Below, in pieces: positions 55,239 to 64,000 of a stretch of 64,000 nucleotides of DNA. The DNA comes from Umbilicaria muhlenbergii. Taxonomy: Eukaryota; Ascomycota; Lecanoromycetes; Umbilicariales; Umbilicariaceae. How positions within the stretch are numbered: position 1 is the first letter of the stretch; each line of letters starts with the position of its first letter. The notes beneath the pieces are model-generated. The model searched no databases. It saw only the letters and a program-made list of their open reading frames with translations, and was not told the origin of the DNA. Where the stretch lies: NCBI GenBank assembly GCA_000611775.1, contig KK106983.1, positions 747,542 to 811,541 on the forward strand, given 5' to 3'. The translations under genes were made by a program, and so were the position numbers.

Positions 55239-55891
55239 ATGTCTTCTGAACCCATCGTATCGCACGGCCGCGGAGGTGAGCGCCATCCACTCCATCGCAT
55301 GGGGTACACAAAGCCATGGAAGACTAATTGCCATATTTACACACAGGCGCCGCAAACATCGGGCCAGATTCGACTCCGTAAGCCAATGCCAGCCGGCTCC
55401 ACACCATCTCTACTACATTCCACTACCTCCACACATCCCGCATCTCCACCACTAACGCCTCCCCACCCCACAGCTACGCCGACGGCGGAATCATCCGTGA
55501 AGGTCCCGTCGGCGACCAAGGCGATGGCGCCTTCTCCACCGGCGTAAGCCCTCCCCCCATGTTTTCCCCACTTCCATCCATCCCCTCCCCCTCCCCCCAT
55601 ATCCATCCCCCGCTCCTTCCATCCCCACCCCCAAACTAACCCCCTCCCCTTATCCAGCGCGGCGGCGCCGCCAACATCGGCTCCCCGCACGTGAAGCCGA
55701 CCCTCAAAGTCCCCGGCGACGAAGACGTGATCCCCGAAACGGCGATGCGGCGTGCGTCCGAGGCGCACGAGAACTACCACACGGGGCGTGGCGGGGGGGG
55801 GAATGTTCACATGGGGAGTGCGGAGGGGGAGGAAAAGGTGGGGTTGGCGGAGAAGTTGAAGGGGAAGCTGGGGATGGGGAAGAAGGATTAG
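55239..55891 (+). CDS. DUF3602 (Par32-like) protein
   Basis: Exons 55239-55275, 55347-55377, 55474-55543 and 55658-55891 give 123 residues. The repeated motif of the family appears twice: SHGRGGAANIGPDST, split over exons 1-2, and TGRGGAANIGSP in exon 4. YADGGIIREGPVGDQGDGAF lies between them. The C-terminus carries HTGRGGGGNVHMG and a basic helix KLKGKLGMGKKD. Yeast Par32 is a phosphoprotein inhibitor of ammonium transporters downstream of TORC1 and Npr1; the function of short fungal relatives is mostly unknown. Exon 2 is only 31 bp and needs both flanking introns to keep the motif. The protein is predicted to be disordered. Confidence 0.85.
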
Positions 55892-56454
55892 TGTGTGGGG
55901 GGCATAGCGCCGGGGGGCATTGGCTTGGGTGGGGGAAGGAGTTGGGGTCGGCAGGGCGCGTTTCGGGCGGCCGGTAGAGCTGGTTGGGGTTGGGGGTACC
56001 GTGACGGGGGGCTGTTGCGGTTGAGAGAGATGGAATTCCTGTTGGTTGCTTAGGCGCATACTTTTCTTCATAGAGATCTTGACTGTCGTAATGATCTGGT
56101 GTTATCGATTAGCAGGCAAAGGTTCCTCTTGTTGAGAAGACTTGTGCCCGCCTGCACCGAAGAACTATCTTTCCCCTCTGGCCGGCGCATTTGAGCACTT
56201 GACGGGAGAAACGCGGAAAAGTCCTGAAAGCCAATGTTGCCAAGAGAACTTTAATGTCAAGGACTTGTTCTTTGGTGAAGAAGAATCATGCGGATCTAAA
56301 AAGGATGTTTCCTCAGGATATTCCGCTACGACATAACGGAATAATGTGATGGCAAACCTCCGAATCTACTATTCCACCCCCACGACACCTACACCGGCAA
56401 ATCGGCCGAGAAACCGACCCCCACGCTACTTCAGACAGGTCGCCCTCTTCTTCC
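55892..56454. other. Convergent intergenic region
   Basis: 3' flanks of the DUF3602 and sugar transporter genes. I see no other feature. Confidence 0.4.
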
Positions 56455-58574
56455 CTATCGTACATACTTCAACCGCCTCGTCGCATACGCCGCCCCCAGC
56501 GCACTCAACGCCCCAATAAACAAACAAACAGCAATGGCATTCACCCCCTTCCCCACCTCCTTTACCTCCCCCTCCGCCAACTCCGGGCTCTTCCCCGGCT
56601 CGAGCAGCGAAAAAACAACCATACTGATAAACGTGCCCACAAACTGCGGCAGCGTGGTAAACAGATTCAAGATGCCCAGGTAGATGCCTGCCGTTTCGCC
56701 CGTAGCGGACGAAGGAGCCAGGGCGGACGGGTCGTCGATGTCGAGGTGGTTGAGGCGGAGGAGGGATGGGGAGGGAGGGGTGGAGTCGGTGGAGTCGGTG
56801 GAGAGGCGGCGGTAGGAGGAGCCGTTTGCGAGGATGGTGGTGGGGGCGGTGAGGCGGTTGATTTCGATGCCGATGAAGGCGAAAGGGGCCCAGCAGGCGA
56901 GGGCCCATGGACTGCGGGTGGTGAGTTAGTGAGAGGCGGGTCACTGGCTACTGGTTCATAGGGAGTATGGAACGGTGATGGGAGGGGCAGTGGGGTATAC
57001 GTACATTCCACATATCGAAACGAGGATGGTAGCGAAGCGGACGGAACGGACGAATGGCGCTAAGAACATGGCTCCAGCGAATACGAAATGAGAGAACGTC
57101 CAGGCGGTGAGGAGGTCTGGCTTGTATTTGTTTATGGTAGTGACTAACGGAGCGATGCTGGGAGGAGGCCGAGGCGTAAAGCCGGGTTTCTCATCTTCAG
57201 GGGACTTTACCATCCACGGTAGAAGAACAGAGCCCACCAGCGTGACGATGGAGAAAACGACCAGAGAAAGACTGCCGATGCGGCCAATGTCGCCCAAGGC
57301 GTCTGAAGACTCTTGCGCGGTTTTGGACGCATCATAGCGGAAGTACGTCTCCCCGACCCAGGTCGTACTATAGAACAGGAAGGGAAACCAGCCTAAATGA
57401 AGTCTTAGCATCCATATCTAGGGCATATGGGGTGATACAATTCTTACCTATCCAGCTCCAGAATTGAATCCAACAAATGGCTTGTATCCGATTTGGGAGA
57501 TGCAGCGTCGTCTTGAGAATGTGTGCCACCATTCGAACAGCGCCAGATTTGACATCCGAGTCCCTGCATAATAATTAGCTCATAGAGGTTGACATAGCTT
57601 CGATTGCCCACCTGGTCGAGATCAAGACCCGTTCTTCCACAGCGTAAGACGTTACGCCAACGGCGGCGAGGAGTACCACCGCAGCAATGACGGTCAACTG
57701 CTTGAATTGCGAGTCCCCCAGTGTGGTCCCAAAGACCTTCAAGAGATCGACCGTTCCAGCAGCGTAGCCCACAAGATGGCCAATACCAATCATCCTACTT
57801 GCTTCAGGATCTCAATGACCGCATGTACGCTACATGGACGGGGAGAGCTCACCCCATGCCGAGCCAAGCTGCTGCTTCGATATCGGCAGAGTATCGACGA
57901 TCAAACTCCGGCTAGACGATTGTACTGCATCCTCAATCAGCATTGCCCTTTAGCCCCAGGCTCAAGAATTTGCTGACCGGCGTTGATGGCGAAGTCTACA
58001 GCGTATATACTCAGCACGGCCAACGCTATCGTACAGGACCGAATCTGCACAGAATAATCAGTCAAGCCAAGGCTCGAAGGTGCTCTTCCCCTCACTGTAT
58101 CCGGGTCTGTCGCGAATAATCCCACGATTTCCGCCGTCCAGCCCAAAACCAACAGACACGCCGCAACTATGATAGACCCCCCAATCATGAACGGTCTCCG
58201 TCTTCCCCATTTCGACCGCGACCTATCCGCAATCACTCCCACTATCGGCTGCATTATCAGACCTGACAGCGGCCCTGCGATCCACACCAAGGACGTGCGG
58301 CTCTTTGTAAGACCGAGTTGCAGTAGGTAAGGCGTGCAGTCTGTGAAACCGTCAGCATCTGCCTCAAAACATAGTCCAGCACGATATAGCTTACAGGTCA
58401 TCTCGATACCCCATGTGAATCTGGAGTAATTCCAATCAGCTATCGCATCCACACATTAAGGGGATGGGACACTGACTGTAGGCCGATCAAGCTGAACGTC
58501 AACAGCGCCATTCGCATTGACTCCGTGGAGCCACTGACGCTCGGTGTGCCTGCCCATGATGCCGCCTGAGGCAT
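56455..58574 (-). CDS. SUT/GPH-type sugar transporter (MFS)
   Basis: Eight exons: 58574-58477, 58420-58395, 58340-57978, 57924-57853, 57801-57612, 57563-57448, 57392-57005 and 56911-56455. They give 569 residues from the tentative start. The N-terminus has SVSGSTESMRMALLTFSLIG, then LQFTWGIEMTYCTPYLLQLG and the diagnostic RSKWGRRRPFMIGG. VDFAINAVQSSSRSLIVDTL and GSAWASRMIGIGHLVGYAAG follow, and then helices 6-12. The layout is that of fungal and plant sucrose/maltose-proton symporters (S. pombe Sut1). The start is uncertain: the frame stays open about 45 codons further upstream without a Met, so a first exon may be missing. Exon 2 is 26 bp. Confidence 0.88.
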
Positions 58575-59268
58575 TGCCTCCTCTGAAAGGGGCTCACGTC
58601 TCACCCGGTAGGGACCACTATAAAAGGGTTGTACCTCTGCGTAAGCGGGATCAGACGACTGGATTTTTCTTGAGATTCACGGCTCCGCAGTCGCCATCCT
58701 TGAGACAGAATGGTCCCGAGAGAAGTCACCAGAGGATCGTTGGTATGCTTGTTGTTGAGAGAATTCGAGCTGGTAGTCCCAAGGGCCTGAAAGCTGCACT
58801 TGGCATTGGTGGAGCCACGCGAGCGATCGCCCTACCGTGTCTCCTCGTCAGTCGTACCTTACAGGTGTTGTCTTCTATAAATACAAGGCAATCTTAGTGG
58901 CCTCGGCAGCCAATTCAATTATTATGTCACGTTTGTAGTCGTCTAATACTACACCCCAGAGGGACTGAGGAGACCTGGTAAGTGTCAAGCATATGCACCT
59001 GGATGCGTTTCGGTATTGCTCGAGGGGCATCTTAGATACGGCGTGGAGATCAACATCTACTGCCGCTGCTTCTCGAGCGCGAAGTCAGTACAACTAGATG
59101 TCGATAGTGTACGGCATGTCTGAGTTAAGAGTAATGTAGGCACCTAGCCCTATTTTCCATACTTTATCTGACACGCAAGCGCTACCATATATCTAAAATT
59201 GCCCGACCGGTTGAACAAGAAGTCTACTGCATAATCGTTGACACAGATCCTTCGCTCGCAATTTATGA
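58575..59268. other. Gene-free stretch, may hold the true first exon of the sugar transporter
   Basis: On the minus strand, 58700-58575 is open in frame with the transporter and reads SSDPAYAEVQPFYSGPYRV, which resembles coding sequence. The rest, to the ZWF1 stop at 59269, shows nothing. Confidence 0.4.
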
Positions 59269-61235
59269 TCACAATTTGTTGGGCCCTCCTTGCTGCCCTT
59301 GGGATGCCATGGGCCATTGGTAGCCTGCCGGATCGCTGAATTTGTAGCCATAGGAAGCGGTGAAGTCGTCCAGGACAGCCGGGCCTCGCGAACCTGATTA
59401 ATGTCAGTCGCTGCACCTTCCCTGTTGGCAAAGGGGACTTCGACGAACCGTAGGGGTATTCCATCGGAATAATTTCCTTATTTTCATCCAAGTAGTGGAG
59501 CAAGGGGGTGAATATCCTCCAGCTCGCGTCCAACTCATCGTCGCGTACAAAGTTCGAGTGGTCACCCTTCAAGGCGTCCAGGATCAGGGATTCATAAGCC
59601 TCTGGGATTTTGAGATCCGAGAAGCGGCGGCGGTAGGTCAAATCTAGCTCGGTAACCACAGTTTGCATGCTCAGCCCTGGCAGCTTCGAGTTCATCTTGA
59701 TATAGACCGATTCATTGGGCTGCACCCGGATCACTAGCTCGTTGCGTGGAATGTCCTTGAAGATACCTGACGTGACGTCTTTGAATTGTATGCGGATCTC
59801 CGTCTTTTGCTCGTTCAACGCTGAAGGGCATTAGTCTAGGCGCAGTTGCAGCACGACTTGGTAAGCCATACCTTTGCCAGCTTTGAGGATGAAGGGTACC
59901 CCATCCCACCGCTCATTCTTAATGTGGGCAACCATGGCACAGAAAGTGGGACACCTCGAGTCCTTTGGAACAGTATCGTCCTCCTTATAGCCTGGTTTAT
60001 TACCGTCCAACGACTTGCCGTACTGGCCAATGATGACATTCTTTGGCTCGATGGCGGGGATTCCACGGAGGACCCGGACCTTCTCGTCACGAATGTCTTC
60101 AGAAGAGAATGAGATTGGCCTCTCCATCGTCAGTAGCGTAAGCACTTGTAATAGGTGATTCTGCATGACATCACGGACAATGCCAAACTCGTCGAAGTAA
60201 CCCCCTCTTCCTTCTGTACCAAAAGGCTCCTTAAAGGAAATCTGGACATTGTCAATATGATTGCGGTTCCACGTAGCGTTGAAAAACTCGTTTCCGAATC
60301 TGAGGATGAGGATGTTTTTGACCATCTCCTTTCCTAAGTAATGATCGATGCGGAAAATTTCCTCCTCTTTCCAGTTCGGCTCGAGGGCCCTTTGAAGTTC
60401 GCGAGAGCTGCCCAGGTCTTTACCGAATGGCTTCTCTACAATAATGCGCGAGATGCCATTCTTCGGGTAGCAGTTCTTTTTCAAGTGTTCGGAGACAGGA
60501 ATGAAAACACTCGGTGGAAGTGCCATGTAGAAGACTCGGTTCTGCTCCTTTCGGCCACCTTCGAGCTCCTCAATGTGTTTCCTCAGCTCAACAAACGACT
60601 CGTCCTTATCATACTGTCCTGATATGTATGAGCACATCTTGCAAAAATCCTCCAGCTGTTCCTCCATTTCCTTCGTCGGGACCTTAATGTAGGACTTGAC
60701 CCGCTTGAGGTACTCCTCATGGTCCATTTTTGTTCGTGCATATCCGATAATTTTTAGACCCTTGGGGAGAAACTGGTTGCGGTGCTGCAGATGATGAGCT
60801 TGCGACTGCAAATCTGGAAAGGAAATCTCCATACAAGGCCGAACAATGCCGGAAACTGTCAAGCTAGCATTAGCCTCATGTCAAACAAATGCTTTAGAAT
60901 CCGCCTTTCTTACCGTCTTCTTCTTTGCAAGATCTCCCGACGCTCCCAGTACCACAATGACTGTATTGTCCTTGAGCTCGATGGTGCTAGGGGCAAATCA
61001 GCACATGTATGGAAGACATTGGCGGACTCGTCCGTCGCCATTGCGGATGGTCCGGATAGTCAATGGCTATATCAGGCACATGGATTATAATCCCACGAAG
61101 CCGGCGCCCCCAGATCTGAGCTCATAAGAGGTATCCGGGAAGGGCAGAGTCTGTTGCTGGCTACCTATGACGTCGGTCGGGGATCACTTACCCAGCATTG
61201 CCATCCTGTTCTGGATGGATCAGAGTGTCTGCCAT
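59269..61235 (-). CDS. ZWF1: Glucose-6-phosphate 1-dehydrogenase
   Basis: Exons 61235-61192, 60986-60914, 60855-60835, 60784-59872, 59820-59449 and 59393-59269 encode 515 residues. MADTLIHPEQDGNAG joins TIELKDNTVIVVLGASGDLA, the NADP-binding motif, followed by KKKT. The 21-bp third exon encodes FPALFGL. IIGYARTKMD, FRIDHYLGKEMVKNIL (active site) and FNATWNRNHIDNVQISFKE follow, and then RRRFSDLKIPEAYESLILDA. The C-terminal exon ends QGQQGGPNKL. It is the first enzyme of the oxidative pentose phosphate pathway and a main NADPH source in the cytosol. Intron 1 is 205 bp, the longest of this gene; the others are 50-58 bp. Confidence 0.96.
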
Positions 61236-62696
61236 TGTTCTTGCGCTCAGGATGCAAGCCTTTTAGAAATTGTGTATCTGTAATGAACTAATGCAATTTC
61301 GGAGGGCGTTGATTGAGGTGGCTTTCTAAGTTTCTGATAGCAGTACGTTGATGCTGTTGGTAAGGCAAAGCGCGCTTCTATCTATTTTACTTTTGACGTA
61401 ACTTCAATACCCACGTTAGTAAGCACACACCCACCTTGTTCCCCGCGTGCTTGGGACATAGGAATAATTGCACATCACTATTGACCAAGTAACCAACTGC
61501 TCATACCTTCCAAGGGGTTACTTTAGACTTGGACATTGGAGCATGGACTTGTTGGATGAATTGAGGCTACGGTAGGGCTTGCGATCAGGCCTCTGCCCAT
61601 TGTACTCCGGGCGGAGAAACGCTCTCTATCGCCATTTATAGGGCACTCGACCGTCAAACACTGTTCAATATTTAGAGGTCGCGACAATCGTCGATCTAAA
61701 AGGCGTTGTTGTTTCTTCTGTACGGCCATAGTACGTCAGCCAGCGTGATGCGCCTCCGCCCCTACATGGCTATCTTATCTAGCAAATTCTGACCCTGCTC
61801 GTACTGGAGAACCGAGGGATTTTGGGGACAATGACTCTCTAACAGTAACGTCTTTGCGAGTTGCACAGTGAGAATCCGAGACAGATCATTGCACTTGCCT
61901 GTAAGCAAGTTGAAAATGTCGAAGGCTTCTGAATGGCTGTCACTATTTATTGCTGAACCAATTGCTTGCCGTATTGCCGACATCAACTGTAGATGTTAGT
62001 GTGAAGACAGAGATATGTTCAAGTCTGACCCTCTTTAAGTTTTATGCCTCATCTGCCACTGACTGTGTGAAATCGTAGGTCTAGAACAAGTATTTCACAC
62101 CTTCACGTAGTCGAACATGATCGTGAAAATGAAGCTGTCAATGTTTCTAGATCCATATGCCTATATTGCTTAACGCTGAGTCCTTGCGCCTTGCAATCAG
62201 ATTCGGAACAAGAATCTCCAATACATCCGAAACGTGGAATCGAATACAAACTCCAAGAGGCATTATGCGGAGCTCAGTGGCATCGGACTGGATGTTTCAA
62301 CATCTCCGGCGGTGGTCGGGAGGATCGTCCGATGATAACTGCCACTTGCTTTGACCCTCCGCCTGCTGTCGATCAAAACAAGGAAGTATACCGGGTTTGA
62401 AACATGGCAGCTTCTCAACGCTCTCCAGACCGGTGTTACCATGTACAGTGTGCTGGAAGTATGGTGTTCACCTATTAAAGGACCCGGGAACGTGTGCCAG
62501 AAACCACCGGGTTAGAAGAGAACGGGGGAAAATAAGCGAGGGTTACTTCCGCCTGGCGCCTTGTGTGTCGCGATTTCACAACCCTCAAATCCTCAACCCC
62601 AACTACGACAGCTCCATTACAACGACTGGCAGCAGCTGCCGTCTTCTTTTAATTCTTACCTCGGGCATTCAGCTGCGCTGAGCTGTGATTGTGGAG
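61236..62696. other. Gene-poor stretch
   Basis: This is 1.46 kb between ZWF1 and the eL33 pseudogene. A minus-strand frame 61986-61762 (74 codons, KCNDLSRILTVQLAKTLLL) looks helical, like the tail of a larger protein, but has no partner exon I can find. Nothing else is supported. Confidence 0.35.
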
Positions 62697-63495
62697 ATGC
62701 TTCCAGACGCTGGACACCTACGTGAGTACACCCATCGTTCCACTGCCAAATAACGTACTTGCACCATGGTGTGAGGAAGAGCCTATGGTTTTGCTTCACT
62801 AGGATACTGAATCGTTTGGCGATTTGCAAATATCATTAGCCACAGACTTGAGCAGAACGCTGACTTTACTTGACCCTAGTATATGTCAAGTGAGTCCCGT
62901 CCGCTACGCTCCTGGAGAAGCAGAACGCTCCCGAAGGGTATCGCATTGCATCGATAGCAGAGACACAATGACCGGGACGGGATTATACTGTGGGACGTGG
63001 TCGCTGGGTTTCATTGGTAGGACCCAACACCTGAGCATCAATGTGGAAAGCGTAACACCAACCCCAAAATCATGTATGTAGACCTGGAATGAAAGATGTC
63101 CAGTTCCGTATACTGACATCTGGCTCAGCTTGATCAAGATCGACGGTGTCGACCCAAAAGCCGCCAAACAAGCCAGACTCATGTTACAAGTCTCCAATGA
63201 AACTTTAACCACTTCTGCGTCTATAGCTTCTACCTCGGAAAGAAAGTCGCTCTCGTCTACCGCGTGCACAGAGAGAAGTCCGTGGATCAAAGATAAGGGT
63301 CATCTGGGGAAAAGTGACACGGCCACACGGTATGTCTCTTAGTACAACGGAGGCATTAGCATGAAAGACTCGGTTGCTGGTTACGGCATCCAGGCAACTC
63401 CGGAGTGGTAAGGACACAGTTCAAGAACAATCTACCACCGAAGTCATCTAACGCGTCGGTCAGAATTATGTCCTCCCTATCGTTCGATTTAGCGG
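62697..63495 (+). pseudogene. Decayed copy of ribosomal protein eL33 (RPL33/L35A) with introns
   Basis: Family pieces appear in order. First MLPDAGHL at 62697. Then CGKRNTNPK up to 63073 (gtatgt donor). LIKIDGVDPKAAK begins at 63129. [17 protein letters not shown] begins at 63227, then [12 protein letters not shown] to 63329 (gtatgt donor). NSGVVRTQFKNNLPPKS begins at 63394, then ASVRIM. Two bases too many near 63285 shift KSVDQR against KIRVIWG. Another shift lies between HLS and QCGKRN near 63040. No GT donor is present after PKAAK, the invariant SFGAS is SSNAS, and MLYPS is MSSLS with the stop lost. Intron positions are kept, so this is a DNA-level duplicate and not a processed copy. The working gene must lie elsewhere. 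Confidence 0.85.
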
Positions 63496-63790
63496 TCCGA
63501 TGTCGCAGTGGGTGTTGCTTGAGAGTTGGCGGCTCTGAGGGTTTTGATTGAGGCAAATCCTGGCTATCTGGCAGCGGTTTAGGTCATTGGATTATATGCG
63601 TGGACTCATACTAGCTCTGCGTTGTACCCGTATTTGAGCAAATCAAATCCATCATGAACGCAGCCGTGCCAGCCCATTATCTTACAAGGTATTTTGACAG
63701 CTGAAACCATGTCTCTAGTGCCCGGGACGCTTACGAGCGCACGTTGCATGGACTGCGCCACATTGCTTCCACCTTTCGAGGTATCTGTAC
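63496..63790. other. Short gene-free stretch
   Basis: Nothing supported. Confidence 0.35.
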
Positions 63791-63979
63791 TTATGGGTGC
63801 TGCTCAGCTGCCGCGGCACGGGTGCTCAACAAAGGCGTGCACCGTAGATGGGCAGCTCTGGATGTGGACGTACAGGTCTCGTCGGCCCCCTGCCAGTCTC
63901 TGCCTCCTTTGGGTAAGTCGGGAGAGATTGCATAATGCATCTCCACGTACTCGCAGAATTCGGCTGTACGCACGGTGGC
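63791..63979 (-). CDS. Possible terminal exon of a gene running off the right edge
   Basis: After a gtttag acceptor (63981-63980) the minus strand reads ATVRTAEFCEYVEMHYAISP, then DLPKGGRDWQGADETCTSTS and an Ala-rich end before a stop at 63791. The AEFCEYVE part resembles PAEFCECVVEI at 24036-24148. Too little is seen to name it. Confidence 0.3.
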   Translation of the reverse strand, partial: ATVRTAEFCEYVEMHYAISPDLPKGGRDWQGADETCTSTSRAAHLRCTPLLSTRAAAAEQHP

Positions 63980-64000
63980 CTAAACACAAATATGTCTCCA

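Noticed and set aside
61762-61986. 74-codon minus-strand frame like the tail of a regulatory protein
   Set aside because: No upstream exon with a recognisable domain could be joined to it.
1-64000. CRISPR arrays, operons, bacterial ribosome binding sites, rRNA and tRNA genes
   Set aside because: None seen; the gene structure is fungal throughout and the tandem repeats present have no spacers.

Overview
The window is nuclear DNA of a filamentous ascomycete (Pezizomycotina). Nearly every gene is eukaryotic in layout: introns of about 48-205 bp with GT..AG ends, genes on both strands, and products of fungal type (Mph1, calnexin, ALG12, Zwf1, Coq6, BAH-PHD, DUF3602, fungal GST). The class cannot be fixed from sequence alone. 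Exon coordinates below were worked out by hand from reading frame, splice signals and family conservation. There is one N (10654), and several C- or G-rich introns look hard to assemble.

Layout. 1-4897: the end of a Lys/Glu-rich protein, then YOS1 (four tiny exons) divergent from ALG12, then a small secreted protein. 6146-13902: a metallo-beta-lactamase enzyme, dynamitin, a lipocalin-like protein, a hypothetical protein and a glutathione S-transferase. 13903-22193 is the accessory part: a cyanovirin-N lectin, a gene-poor repeat-bearing stretch, a 1063-residue protein joining three H-type lectin repeats to a trypsin-like serine protease, and a small inverted-repeat element. 22194-31009: COQ6, a KP4-like secreted protein, actin capping protein beta (5' end scrambled) and the MPH1 helicase. 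31010-46158: methionine salvage MtnB, calnexin, methylmalonate-semialdehyde dehydrogenase, an F-box protein, ATP synthase gamma and topoisomerase I, with decayed MITE-like and LTR-like pieces between them. 47449-61235: an SDR epimerase, a BAH-PHD reader, a CBS protein with a small overlapping ORF, a mitochondrial phosphate carrier, a DUF3602 protein, a SUT-type sugar transporter and glucose-6-phosphate dehydrogenase. 61236-64000: gene-poor, with an intron-containing pseudogene of ribosomal protein eL33 and a possible terminal exon at the right edge.

How the genes relate. Most are unlinked housekeeping genes. YOS1, ALG12 and calnexin serve the secretory pathway and N-glycan handling. COQ6, ATP synthase gamma, the phosphate carrier and MMSDH are mitochondrial. 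TOP1 and MPH1 act on DNA, and the BAH-PHD protein on chromatin. The most unusual locus is the lectin-protease fusion at 17634-21089, which lies 1.8 kb from a second lectin gene (CVNH) and has an intact catalytic triad and a duplicated C-terminal motif.
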